The notes below the pieces were generated by a model that had not been told where the DNA came from, searched no databases, and saw nothing but the letters and a program-made list of their open reading frames with translations. Made by a program: the position numbers and the translations under genes. A stretch of 64,000 nucleotides of DNA from Dicyema japonicum. Taxonomy: Eukaryota; Dicyemida; Rhombozoa; Dicyemidae. Shown one piece after another: positions 36,153 to 47,864 of the stretch (within the stretch, counting starts at the first letter, position 1; each line of letters opens with the position of its first letter). The DNA is taken from NCBI GenBank assembly GCA_011109175.1, contig RDEW01000001.1:1987485-2051484 (forward strand), given 5' to 3'.

Positions 36153-36728
36153 CGCACATGGGTGGTATGATGCCCATGGACAGCCTGTTTTTTACGTGTT
36201 TCCATGGTAACAAGATATCAATTGATAGAATTAATAAAGAATTTATTTAAAATAATAAAAACAATTATTTTTTAAGTCGTGACATTTGACCGATCTTCAT
36301 TCACAGAAAATTCAACCTTTACATAAATTTGAAAAATAACTTCTGCGCATTTTCCTATCTGTAGTACAACACAATATCCCTAAGCGCCTTTTATAACACG
36401 ATGGATAGCTCTTACATCACTAGCCATTCCAGAGGAGGGCTCCTGCTTTCTCCCTTGTAGTACCTTCTCCGTAGCACTTTGATACAGGGGCATCTTGAAT
36501 GGATTGCCCTGTGTCCCTCCTCGCCACAGTTCACGCAGCACTTGAGACCTGACTTTTGATTGGCAGGCCTTCCTCGAATTTGGACCCCCGCAATTCAGAT
36601 CCTCTCTGCCTCTGCTCCCCTTTATGGTCCGGAGTATTCTCTTTTGCTTGTGGAGTCCTTCATCTCTGGTTACCGTGGAAACACGTAAGAAAACAGGTTG
36701 CCATAGGCTTCAGGTTGCCCATGTGACA
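36153..36728. mobile_element. Non-autonomous Ginger-type element nested in a LINE
   Basis: About 576 bp with inverted ends of roughly 60 bp: one end TGTCACATGGGCAACCTG (complement of 36711-36728), the other CATGGGTGGTATGATGCC at 36157. Inside both lie CAACCTGTTTT/CAGCCTGTTTT and ACGTGTTTCCA. The outer bases match the ends of the integrase transposon at 39593-41084. LINE coding sequence reads across the gap (SKVLEKLI before, RISPVLHLPEFQHGF after), so it inserted into an existing LINE. Its interior carries a foreign zinc-knuckle fragment. Confidence 0.75.
36400..36600 (-). pseudogene. Gag-like zinc knuckle fragment inside the Ginger-type element
   Basis: Minus-strand reading gives GRPANQKSGLKCCVNCGEEG then HRAIHSRCP, a C-x2-C-x4-H-x6-C knuckle as found in ORF1 of jockey/CR1-type LINEs. 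It is short and ends in stops. It was probably captured before the element transposed. Confidence 0.55.
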
Positions 36729-37284
36729 TAATATAAGCTTTTCCAGCACTTTTGATAAAACACAGGTTATTGAGACGTAAGAAGGAACGTCTTTTGGTTT
36801 TCTAGACTTAGAATTGGCGTAATCAGAGAGTTATTCCATATATTAGGTAGCGTTTGATAGTTGATAGAGTCGTTGTACAGTCTTGATAGTATACCTGTGC
36901 CAGAGGTCCAAGGTGTTTGAGGTGAATAGTCCAAATACCGTCGGGACTACAAGCAAGAGTGGGACGTAGCAATTTAATAGCCTTGTCAACATCATGGAGG
37001 GTGAAGAAATTGGAATACGGTTCTTGTTGCGGCCAGTGCCGTTCAACAAATGTAGAACAAGAAAAATCTTTATTGCTGATCGATAAGTAGTACTTCATAA
37101 TCTTGTTTGCGAGTTTGCGTGCAGGTTCCGAAGCGTTGCGGGTAACCGCCTCAGTTCTGCGGTCCTCCTCATTGATGAAGCTATTGATCCTTTTTAGCGT
37201 TTTCCAAAAAGTGGCACAAGAGCTTTTGTGACATAGTCATCTATTGTGTCATTCTAAGAGGTGGAGGAATTTAGATCGGCATTA
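36729..37284 (-). pseudogene. Jockey/CR1-like LINE, 5' part of the interrupted reverse transcriptase
   Basis: Upstream continuation of the LINE at 34995-36152: FTLHDVDKAIKLLRPTLACS, PDGI, HLKHLGPLAQVY and, after a frame change, the SYVSITCVLSKVLEKLI segment that abuts the nested element. It is the standard region just before the polymerase fingers. Confidence 0.75.
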
Positions 37285-37445
37285 AAAAGTGCACTCCGAT
37301 AGAATTCCTCTGCAGAAATAAAAAAAGACACTTCAGAAACGCTGTTAGTTCACTGGCGGAGCATTCGAAGAGGATTCGAGAGATGGAGGCTGGGATCACT
37401 TAATTTAGCAAGTTAATTCTTTCTTTCTTGGTGTCTAGGGTTTAA
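37285..37445 (+). mobile_element. 3' end of a jockey/CR1-like LINE
   Basis: Plus-strand remnant reading FRNAVSSLAEHSKRIREMEA then GIT, followed by GGCTGGGATCACTTAATTT, the family tail also seen at 25.25 kb. Confidence 0.65.
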
Positions 37446-39592
37446 AAAACATGGTTCCATTGATATTAACAACTCATGTTTCTCAAATTCACTATGGGAG
37501 GACGAAGTCTCTATAACTCTCCCAGATTCTAGTCCTCTCTAGCAGATAACATAAATTGGGTGACATTTCTCTCCATCAAACAAATATTTGAGCAACCTCG
37601 TTAATTCTGATTGTCCTTTGGGGGAAACAAACCACTATGCGATAAATTTATGAAATAATCACAACTCAGATGACAAATCTGGGTCTCAACCGGATTTCTG
37701 ACGTCCAAGAGAACGTGTAAAACTACAAATGAACTTTGCAAGTCTATCACTGGCACGTGTTACCATTGGAAGGCCAATATTTAATCAGAAAACAAAGTTT
37801 GCCCCGGAAGATTAAATAAAGAGACCGAATCAAGTCCATGAGACCAATCGTGTCTTAAAGTCACTCGTAGGTAAAAACCTAACCAGAAGATGACAGATGA
37901 GACTAAGGACTCTAAAATGAAGGATAGTTTTCAAGAAATCAATTATTGTTTCTGAAGATATTTCAAGAAATCAATTATTGTTGGTTGAGTGATTTTGTAG
38001 AATGGAGAAGTTGATAATAACATGGTTTTCTTGAGTCATTTGTCAGTCAGAATGGAGTGTGTGGCCGTGTTGAAACTTTAGTGAAACAGTTGGGACTCGA
38101 TTATGCGTTTCATTCTCCTTAATATTTACTTCTTTATTTCATTGTAATTTGTTGCCTTATTTTTGTCTATGAAGTTAAGAATATTCAAGAATTAAGTTTT
38201 TTATAATTTGGACGAGATTTAGCTTAATCTGGGGCAACAATTGTGACTACGCTGAAAAATCTATTTGCTACACTGTTTTTACATAAAGCCACTTTTTGAG
38301 CATTGTATTGAGATTGTTTAGAAGATCGCTTTATAATTGGAAGAACACCTTGTGTGGTGGCTGGTGGATCCTGCATCTAAATTTAAAGACCACTTTTTTG
38401 GATAATGAAATATCAAGACAGTGAAGAATACTTGTCAAAGGCAGTGAATCTAACAAAGACCTTCTCCTCCAGTTTAATGAATCGACGAATATAACTTCAA
38501 TTTATCATTTGGCTTTTATTTTAAAGATTTTTTGGTCTTTAACTTTCTGGATGATGTATCATTTGGCTCCTTTTTTGGTTACGTGATCTTGAAATTTTCG
38601 ATATAATCCGGTTGGCTCTCTGCAATGACGGAGGATTTGTGATCCCACTTAAAGAATAAAAAAATGCTGGTTTAAATAATACAAATAATTAATATTAGTG
38701 GCTTACATAGAATAAATCACGGAATATACTCGAAGAACGTGGATCTTGGAACTTTATCACACCTTTTCCTCTTGTATGATTGCTTTCTATAGAAGTGCTC
38801 TGGCAAAAGTTATTGAATTATTAAATGCTATTTTCAAATTTTCGATTAAAAATACTGGAATCCTTCAAATTTTTCATTTTTTCTGTTAAAAACAGTCACC
38901 AGTTCTAATCTTAACTGCCAGGAACAACAGCATATGAGAACACATGTGTTTTACGGCGAAGGCGAGGAGGTCACTGATAAGATCAAGATTCTTTAATGGT
39001 CATTTCCTTCTTCCAATAATTAGTGGTGATTTTTGCTTTTTAAATAAATGAGAGAAATGTTCACGTCGATCATAGGAAGTACCTTTTGTTCGAATATTAC
39101 TTTGAAATGACCCCCGCCAATTCACATTTGTTAGATGACTAACTTGAAAATCCAAGTTCCAGTCGTCCCCATGAAACTTTTTTTTAGAATAACGATTTTA
39201 ACGTGTGATGTGTTTATTTCGACAGAGATTTCAGATGGAGGGGAGATTGGAAGTTTAAGAGTTCCCGGGAGAGATACCTGAGCTAAAAAATCAAAAAATT
39301 GACAAGGACGCATTGAAGATTAGATAGCTGTTACTAATAGATGACGTTCTTCCCTCCTACAACTTCATTTCCCCTATCAGCGGCAACTTACCTGATGACC
39401 CTAACAAATTCATTTCTGATGACCTAAAATGTAAACACAGTGATTCTGACATTCTTGGGTGACATAATCCTTGATCTAGAGACCAATGTTTCCAGAAAGT
39501 CTTCATCTGTTAGACCCCTTCGATCACCTGAACAGATAGTTAGAGTCAAACTCATCGTCCACAAGCGCGGAGAAATCCCGCATGCAATATTA
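37446..39592. other. No recognised gene
   Basis: About 2.1 kb without anything I can assign on either strand. Short coding-like pieces occur (EEYLSKAVNLTKTFSSSL near 38.42 kb; FDRDFRWRGDWKFKSSREI near 39.21 kb), but they do not join up. Confidence 0.4.
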
Positions 39593-41084
39593 TGTCACAT
39601 GGGCGGCGCGTAACGCATGGGCAGCCTGTTACATTTTTTCGACCTTGAAAAGGTCTTTTGATTATCCGACATTTAATTTTGTATATCCGATTTATATCGT
39701 GATTTAATCCTGCTAAATTAGTTTTTTATTCATAAATGTTATAATTATAAAGATTTTATTTTTTTATAGCGGTTAACCTATATTTCTAGCGTGATTTATA
39801 GCATGGAAGATTATTTTGTTGCAATGGATTTTTACAAAGGTTTTGTGAAAGATTGCGTTGAATATCAAACTTTAAAAGATGCTTTGCATGATAAATTTCC
39901 CGAAAATCTTCCGAGGCATCGAAAATATAGGCTTGTAGAGAAGATAGAGAATTTTCCATTATCAATGACAGGTATTGTAAATTTGCAATAATTTTAGACT
40001 GTATCTTAAATCAACTTATTTTAAGTTAGTCATATCCCTGGATAATGAAACCGAAATGGAGCATGTGCGAAATCGTTGCACGAGTTTTCACACGGAGGAG
40101 TCAATAAAATTGAGTATGAATGTCGACAAAGATACTTCACTGTAAAGAATGAATTTTTCAGAAAAGTCATTCGAAATTGTGAAGTCTGCAAATTTTCGAG
40201 TCTTTTAAAATTCGTGATTTTTTATAATTGTACATTGGAGATATAAATCACCATGTGTTTGATTCTTCTCCAAATGAACGTTTTCAGGTAGATCTAATAG
40301 ACCTGAAAAAATTTTCAACATTAAATGAAAATTTCAAATGGATTTTAACGGTCATTGACATATATAGTAGGTTGGTTTTTTTTAATTTATAGATTCGCTT
40401 TTGTACGACCACTCTATAATTTGTCTGGTAAAGAAGTATGTGAAAACTTAAGATCTTTGTTCCGCCTGAATGGGCCATGTAAATTTCTTTAGTCGGACAA
40501 TGGTTCTGAATTTAAAAATCAAGAAATAACAAAACTTTGCGAAGATTTTAACATTAAGCAAATTCACGCAAAGCCTAACAATCCACGAGCACAAGGAATA
40601 GTCGAAAGATTTAATCAGACGATCACGAGGAAGTTGTCAAAAATGCTGGATAACAGTGAAAAAAAGTGGCTTGATAAATTAGAAAGTGCTGTCTACAGTT
40701 ACAACATATCGGTCCATTCATTTTCTAACGAAAGTCCTTTCGAAAGATATCGAGGAATTAAGGGAATAAATTCAATAATTCATGGTTATACTTATATCAC
40801 ATTATGACTTAGATAATTTAAGTGATGAGTGTGCGATTCCAGAACAAATTGACGATTTGGTTAATTGTTCGACTCCAGAATCTATTGAAAATTCACGTAG
40901 GTTGATTTAAAAAATTTATATCTAGATAATTCCCAGTCGACTGTATTAATGAGTAGACTAAAAAAAGTTACTTAAATTTAATTTTTTTGTGGTTAATAAA
41001 TCATTTATAAAATTAATTGAAGTTAATCTTGGTTCAAGGTTAATGTAACAGGCTGCCCATAAGTAACGCTTGGCCCATATGACA
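39593..41084 (+). mobile_element. Ginger-type integrase DNA transposon with 43-bp inverted ends and tiny introns
   Basis: 1492-bp element with inverted ends at 39593-39635 and 41042-41084 (outer bases TGTCA(C/T)ATGGGC, inner GGGCAGCCTGTTACATT), beginning TGT and ending ACA. It encodes one retroviral-type integrase: an N-terminal piece (MEDYFVAMDFYKGFVKDCVE), an H2C2 zinc finger (HEFSHGGVNK ... NCEVC), and a DDE core with FQVDLIDLKKF, SDNGSEF and GIVERFNQTI, the last two acids separated by 35 residues. Two introns of host size are needed, 26 bp (39972-39997) and 22 bp (40371-40392), the latter restoring IDIYSR-FAFVRPLYNLSG. A stop (TAG) precedes SDNG and a one-base shift lies near the zinc finger, so this copy is dead. 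An isolated integrase with TIRs and no gag/RT fits the Ginger group. No clean target duplication was found. Confidence 0.8.
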
Positions 41085-42739
41085 TATATTAACCTCAAAT
41101 AGAAGGCTGACTACTCACGTAATCTCTGATTTTCAATTCAAGCAAATCCCATGTACGGGAGTTACTTTGGAATATGTAAATAATGGTATTTCTTCCCAAC
41201 GAAAATTGACAGTCCTCACAGATCTGAGTATTTCAAGATCTGAAGCCATCATGTCCCCACTAGAATATTTACCTCGAATGAGTACCCAGTTGGGAGGTAG
41301 ATCAGACTCCCCTCAATTATTAGGCAATCCTCAAAGTCGTAGATGTTCGAATGAGTAATTTCAGAAATCTTCCCATTCCTGTAGGTCGAACATAGTAGGG
41401 TGATCAGGGAGAACAGACCATTATGGAGTTCTACCAGAACTGACCCTCAAACAGACATTCCTGAAGGCAATCTCCCCTGGGAGACAGAAACTCTGGGAAA
41501 ATTTATAGTCCACAGATACTGAGGCATGAGGGAGAGGTAATACCTTTATTAATATAATTAGAGGTCGTTGTGGTCTTCAATCTGACACAAATTGGCGCAC
41601 TTGCTTTCAATATGCATTGATCAGAACATATTCTATGGCAACGGAGTTTCTTAACTAGTAGAATATTGATAATCAAATGAACAGATCTGGCACTCATTCT
41701 CAGACCAGAAGTAGGATTGTGATTGTAGCCTTGGCAGTGGGAAGGGACATGGTGTCTCTGCTGTATTATTTATTCAAATGGATCTTTCGGGGAAATCAGT
41801 CACAATCTTCTGTCTTGACTTGTCAACACAAATTCTTCAAAGGATATGAATCCCCTCACATTCCTCACATAAATGGATCCCTGGATAATTCTACGATCAG
41901 AAATCAAATTATCAAACCAGCAAGTGTTCGAACGTCGAAATTCTCTATTTGGTTGTCTGAGATCATGATCCCTCTGCCCATGAAGAGATTATTCCCCATA
42001 ATCAAGCCCAGATTGGACAATTTCAGTTTCTTGGCAGTAACCTTGTATATTAGAAGATAGTCAGTTATCTTCAGTATTCATTAAAAAATCCTCACGAATT
42101 CCTACAAGAAAATTGAGAGTCTCGTTTTGCTGGAAGCTTACATGTTTCCAGAGGACCCACCACTTTGGTGCAACTTCCGTATATACTTATGTACAACCTG
42201 ACTCGATCCACACCAGAAAAAGTCGACAAACCATTAGTTATGGAATAACAGACTACCATACAACAGAATAAGACCTTTCTTGCCGACCCTTGTCTGTGAA
42301 ATATGGGAATATGTCAGGAAAAGTATCAAAAGCAGCGACATTACACACGAAATGGCATTCTTGGGTGATTTTCGTTTTTATATAGTGACCTAACGATTAA
42401 TTTTTCGCGCTTATAATAATTACAGCTGTCAGCTAAATCTGCATCTGTAATTGAGAGTGCTTTGAGTGAGTTTTTTTGACATTCTTAAGTGCCTTAAGGC
42501 GATTAATGACAAATTGGAAGAGTTACTGCTGTTTTATTAAATTTCATGTCAGATTTTAATGAAATTTATTTCCTTGTTGTAACAGTTCATGCAGACTTGG
42601 AACTCGTGTTATTCGGAATTATTAGATCAATTGAAGCACTTGGATTCTTCACCTTTAAGATGAATCATTTATCCAACTTTAATTTGCATGCAATTCAAAT
42701 TTTTTTTAAATTGATTTTAACGTCCAAGTTTCTTTAGGA
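41085..42739. other. No recognised gene
   Basis: A 127-residue plus-strand frame (41677-42060) and smaller ones match nothing I know and have no flanking splice structure that I could extend. Confidence 0.4.
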
Positions 42740-43070
42740 AACGAATCGATTTACCACTTATTCCTCAAGTTGTCTCGACCACAATCGGATAGAACGCGAA
42801 TCGGTCTCGTAAGGCTTCGTACTTCTCATTTGCTCTCATCGCTTTTCTACGGCATGGAGTGTGTCTACCACACTCCCGACAATGTTGGATGGCAAAGTCG
42901 AACTTGATAATTTTCAATTTATTTCCAAAATTCTGTTTTGGTAACGTGCGGTCTTGGGGATTGGCTCAGATTGGTGATACCCGGTTCAATAGGTTTTCTG
43001 AAAAGAACAAGAGTCATCCCTGCTAAAATTTGCGGTGATGATTTCATAGATCCTCAGCTTTCATGTCGAG
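42740..43070 (-). pseudogene. C-terminal remnant of an RLE-type LINE
   Basis: Shares CCACTTATTCCTC, TTGTCTCGACCACAAT and the following spacing with 59840-60130, where the minus strand reads the C-terminal end of an RLE-type LINE (ISVAIVRGNATSIM). Here only the middle of that segment is recognisable. Confidence 0.5.
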
Positions 43071-43412
43071 TCATGGTGGAAAAGCAACGAGATCACGAAC
43101 TTCTTCTCCACCAAAGCATAATTATAGTGATTTGAAATCGATTCGGCAACTCAAATATTAGTGAAAACATTGATTAAACAAATTGTTTGAATATTCCTCA
43201 TTTTTGACGTAATCTCATTACTCAGAAATTCCTACTGATATAAGATCTCATACATTTCATAATAAAGACACCACAAACTTTTCAACAGACAACACCAAAG
43301 AACCGACAAATACCATTTAATCATCGCTGATCAACCCATTTTCTAAGGCATACCACAAGCATTAAAGCCAACTTAGCAAAATCTAGTTAACGACTTATAA
43401 AGTGAATCCCGA
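43071..43412. other. No recognised gene; possible LINE tail
   Basis: On the minus strand, TCGGGATTCACTTTATAAG near 43393-43413 resembles the jockey-LINE tail (GGGATCACTTAATTA), so the beta-TrCP-like fragment just upstream may lie inside a LINE. Confidence 0.35.
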
Positions 43413-43745
43413 CTAATCAGTCCACCTTACGTCATAAGATCCACTGATGATGTAGTCCTGTTTGAATCGAATACACCTCACCAGATCATCGTGCCCAGTC
43501 AGTACTCGCAAGCAGAATCCGTTCACAACGTCCCATAGCCTTATAGTCTTGTCCGAACTCCCACTACCCACCACATCTCTTTTTTGGTGAAGACAGGTGA
43601 TCCCCCGTTTGTGGCCGAACAAACTCGTCGTTATTTGGAATGTCTCCCTCGACCAAACCTTCCATTAAGCCCAATCCATACTATTATAGAACGATCCCCG
43701 GAAGCAGTCACAACGTAGGTATCGTCAACACAAGCACACAGTGGA
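43413..43745 (-). pseudogene. beta-TrCP (BTRC/Slimb) WD40 fragment with one 23-bp intron
   Basis: Piece of the substrate-binding WD40 propeller of beta-TrCP, the F-box receptor of SCF ubiquitin ligase. It reads VDDTYVVTASGDRSII, then across a 23-bp GT-AG intron (43681-43659) VWSRETFQITTSLFGHKRGI, and on through SGSSDKTIRLWDV, CLRVLTGHDDLVRCIRF and IISGSYD, following vertebrate beta-TrCP order over about two and a half WD repeats. Without removing the intron the frame breaks. The F-box, early repeats and last repeat are absent; upstream it meets jockey-LINE sequence and downstream a probable LINE tail. Retention of the intron means it was copied as DNA, not from spliced mRNA. A donor-like GTAAGG follows SGSYD but I found no next exon. 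Confidence 0.75.
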
Positions 43746-43749
43746 CGAG

Positions 43750-44796
43750 TGATCCTCTGGCATCGTTGAGTTTGGCCTCCTTTTCTTTTTATTAGGTCTT
43801 CCAAGGGGGTAGGTGTAGAATTTAGATCGCCTTTGATCCAGTTTTCTATCACGGAAAACGCTTTTTTTGGGTTGCCGAAGTTCTCTGGCATTCGTCCAAG
43901 AAATTGAGGGACCCCATGATGCACATGCATATGATATGCATGGCTCGACGTACTAGCTGTATAGTGATTTCAGAACGCGATGACTTCCGATCTTCCATAA
44001 ACCAGAGATCCCTTTTAAGAGGTTGATTTTCTTTTCAAATTTGTTTAAAACATTTCCCACGTGGCGCGAGAAAGTCATATGTGTGTCGAATACTACTCCC
44101 AGGATCTTCTGCCATTTTTGGAATGGAAACTTGCTTCCATCTGCTTCTATATCCATTCTCTTATCAGAGGTAAGGAAAGAATTAACCAAATTTTCCGAGC
44201 TGATCGACAGACTGTTTTCATTTAACCAGCAGCTTAAGCAGTTTACAAGTAATTGTAATCTCTCCGATGCGAACTGAACGTCTTAATCCCTGGATGCAAT
44301 AACAATATCATTTGCATAAGCCAGTAAAAGGTGATCCTCATGCTCCGGAGTCGGGATATCATTCAAGAAAAGGTTGAAGAGAATAGGGGACAGATGAGAT
44401 CCTTGAAGTATAACATTTGGAATTAAGAAAGTTTCCCCACAGACTCGTCCTCTTCGTCCACTGAGGAAATTTACCAGCCATAGTTTGAAATTACCAGGTA
44501 TATTTGTCTGATAGATTTTCCTGGTGAGTCTTTTTTTGGAATGGAGTCGAATGCCTTTTGAATGTCTACAGAACATAGAATTGTCTTTTTGTGCCTGGGT
44601 TTGTTGGTGAACCCCGAGCGAATAAATCAAGGGATAGTAGGTGGGTATTTGTCGAGTGAAGGGATCTAACTCCGTGTTGGAATGGTTTCTCTGGGATTGT
44701 TCCTCTGAAATCCTCCAGATTTACGTCAACCAAACGATATTCAGTAATAATCCGGAAAAGGTTCCAGTTTACGAATTTGTATATGTAGGTCGGTTT
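43750..44796 (-). pseudogene. Jockey/CR1-like LINE, polymerase region, interrupted by another LINE
   Basis: Minus-strand continuation of the element whose endonuclease lies at 47.86-48.41 kb. It gives YIYKFVNWNLFRIITEYRLV, FQHGVRSLHSTNTH, LSGRRGRVCGETF, LQGSHLSPILFNLFLNDI, a polymerase box reading YANDIVIASRD (YAND instead of YADD), then KILGVVFDTHMTFSRHVGNV and the C-terminal HHGVPQFLGRMPENFGN. Frame changes are present. The 5' part was separated by insertion of the APE-type LINE at 44797-47854. Confidence 0.85.
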
Positions 44797-47700
44797 TTTT
44801 GGTGAGGTGGTGACGTGCCTCGTTTCTTCTCTGTACAACGGTTAAGAAAAATGTCTGAAAAACACTCATCATACAATCGAGAACTCAGGCTAATGACGTT
44901 CAACGTACGTGGAATATCGAAAGATTGGACAAGGAAGAAAGTACTTTGTGACGATCTCGAGAAATACAAAATATCTATTGGCTGCCTACAAGAGACGAAA
45001 ATCGAAAATGGATGCGATGAGACATGGAACAACTACCGACTGATTCTCTTCCAACTGAATGCAAGCACTACGGCATGGGATTTGCCCTACACGTGGATTA
45101 CCTCAAAAAATTACATCGCTTTTGGAGAGTCAACGACCGAATATGTGTCCTACAAGTCAAACTAAATGAACTATGCCCGTCCAAGAGTCTACTAACCGTC
45201 ATAAATGTCTATGCACCACACTGTGGACGAGTAATCAAGAACCCAGTGAACTCGAGGAATTCTACTCAGAACTATCAAGCACATACTCTAACAATGCTTC
45301 CTCGTCTCTTGTCTTTGTTGCGGGAGATATGAATGCAAAGGCCGGAATGCGAATGGGGCCCGAAGAATCCTCTATTGGAAGACACGGGCGCGGAAGGAGA
45401 AATGCATCTGGAGCCTCTCTGGTAAACTTCTGCGAGGCGAATAGCCTTTTCCTGTGCAACACGGCCTTTACGCACTCAGCTTGCCACAAGACGACGTGGC
45501 ACGGACAAAGAAAAAACTCTGTCGGAGAGACCGTGAATATATATAATCAAATCGACTACATTATCTGCCGAAAGTCTGATAAACACCTGATAAATGATGC
45601 ACGTTCCTACCAGGGAACAACAACCGACAGTGACCACAGGATCGTCATTGCAAAACTTTGTGTAAAAAAGCATCTGACTGGGAAAAATACATTAAAAACG
45701 CGAAGAAGGCGAGACAAAGACCCAATATATACTTTCAGACAGAAAAATTGTGGTTAGAGCCAACTTGTAGAGCTAAATATCACGAACAAATCGAGACTCT
45801 TATGGTGAAAACCGCACCGGAATCATCAGTACGAACTCTGTGGGATCAAACAAAACAGGCAATCTCCAAGTCGGCCAAAATATGCCTTGGAGTCCGAAAT
45901 CATCACGCCCTAAAATTGGATCACCACCCGAACGTGCCAAATATGGCAAAGCATTGCAGAGAGCTACGACTAAAAGCGGCAAACACGTCAGACGAGAGTA
46001 AAAAAAAGAGCTTAATATCCAACAAAGGGAACTAAAGTGGAAAATCAAAAAGATGAACAGAAAACATTCACGGGAAATTATTACATCCCTATTAAAAGAT
46101 GTGGAATGTCTAAAAGACAATTCAAGGATGTATGCGGCTTTGCGGCTGCTGCGGACAAAGAAAGGACAAAACATCCTTCACATCAAAGACAAAGATGGAA
46201 AATTCGTGGGTAACCCGAAAGAAAAAGCAGAATTGATTGCACGACACTTCGAAACACTGTTGAATAAAGAAAATAATGACTTTCCCCCTTTCCAAGGAAA
46301 AGCAAAGGCGCTAAAAATCCCAATCACAGTGGAAGAGGTGGAATTAGCGATAAATAAACTGAAGAACAACAAGAGTGCTGGGCCGGACAACATAAGCCCT
46401 GAGCTCCTAAAATATGGGCCAAAAAAACTTAGCGACACAATTGCAAAAACCCTAAATGCCGTCTTTGAAACTAATACCGATCTAGGACTTGGAAATGGAT
46501 TATTAATACCCATACAAAAACCGAACAAATCAAAAGGACCAGTAGAAAATCTCCGCCCGATAATACTTCTGAATTCGATACGCAAGGTGCTGGCAAACAT
46601 TGCACTAAGCCGGATAAAGGGTATGGCGAATCTATACCTACCAGCAAGTCAAAGTGGGTTCCGAGAAGGGAGGTCTACGGCAGACATTGTATGGAGCCAC
46701 AGATGGCGCTGCGCAACGCACCAAAGATTCAAGAGCGCAACAACCGTGTTGGGAATAGATCTCTCCAGAGCTTTCGACTCAATAAACAGACAGAAACTGA
46801 TGAATGTGCTTGAGCAAATATTGGATGAATCGTCGGTTAGGATAATCAGACTACTACTTGCGAACACAAGACTATCTGTGAGGACAGAAGGAGCAACTTC
46901 CCGCAGTTTCAAAACAACGATTGGGACACCCCAGGGTGATTCCCTCTCCCTTTACTATTCACCATATACCTTGAATCTGCACTCCGCGACCTCCGTAAAT
47001 GCTATATAGGAGACATAGAAGAGACATCTTATGCGGATGATGTGGATTTTGTATCACGGGATGTGACCGCACTCCAACACCTGCTAGAAAATGCACCTGC
47101 GGAGCTTGAGAAATGGTTTCTCAGCGTAAATGTTAACAAAACTGAAATTACGGAAATCAAAAGAGAAGACGATATTACTCAGAAAGATGGAGACGTACTA
47201 ATAAGCTCGGCTCTCTACTAGGAGACGCTGAAGATGTACTGAGGAGGAAAACACTGGCAAATGCGGCAATGGCTAAACTGAAGAAAGGATGGCTAAGGGC
47301 CAAAGGACTTGGAATTGACATCAGATGCAGGCTTTACAACGCGTTTGTGAAACCGATCCTACTGTATAACGCTGGGACATGGGGAAGTTCCTTCAACGAA
47401 CTATTGAAACTGGATTCGTTCCATAGAAGGCAACTAAGAAGCTTACTCGGAATGGAGTGGCCACGTAGAATATCAACCACTGGTATCTACAACAAGTGTA
47501 TGTGTTCTTACATCTGCAAGGATGTGATAGATGCCCGGTGGAGGCTATTTGGGCATGTACTAAGAATGAACCCGGACGCACCCGCTAACAAAGCGATGGA
47601 AGATTACTTTGACAGATGCGAAAAACCCTTCCGCGGACGACCTAGATCGACACTTCCGACAGCCCTAAACAAAGACTTAAATCGTGTGAGAAAAAATCTA

Positions 47701-47854
47701 AAGACGGGAGACGACCTGGACGAATTGAGATCACTCGCATTCGACAGAGGAAGATGGAAAAGACTAACTATAAATATTGTTTCTTTGAGTGTTGCACATG
47801 CGGGGCTATAATCATTATGGCTTTCGTGAAAGTGCTTTAATAATAATAATAATA
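44797..47854 (+). mobile_element. Full-length APE-type LINE with TAA-repeat tail and 10-bp target duplications
   Basis: Most complete transposon here, about 3.06 kb, flanked by AGGTCGGTTT at 44787-44796 and 47855-47864. The endonuclease (44848-45690) keeps its catalytic motifs: FNVRG, CLQETK, NVYAPH, AGDMNAK, QIDYIIC, DSDHRIV. The linker follows (45658-46035), then the reverse transcriptase (46053-47180) with SAGPDNISPELLK, SGFREGRSTADIVW, GIDLSRAFDSIN, GTPQGDSLS and an intact SYADDVDFVS, and a C-terminal region (47269-47811) with LLYNAGTW, HRRQLRSLLGMEW and FRGRPRSTLP. Four or five one-base frame changes (near 45045, 45240, 45670, 46040, 46950, 47200) break the ORF. The 3' end is ATGGCTTTCGTGAAAGTGC followed by a TAA repeat. 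The exact clade is not assigned. Confidence 0.9.
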
Positions 47855-47864
47855 AGGTCGGTTT

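Noticed and set aside
40478-40493. A 14-bp intron removing the TAG before the SDNG motif of the Ginger integrase
   Set aside because: Too short compared with every other intron here (21-26 bp) and it would not keep the frame; an in-frame stop is simpler.
41677-42060. 127-residue ORF as a real gene
   Set aside because: No recognisable motif, no splice-consistent extension and no neighbour context.
43631-43930. A single 99-residue WD40 protein
   Set aside because: The frame fuses jockey-LINE C-terminal sequence to the beta-TrCP-like exon and then reads through the 23-bp intron; it is not one natural protein.
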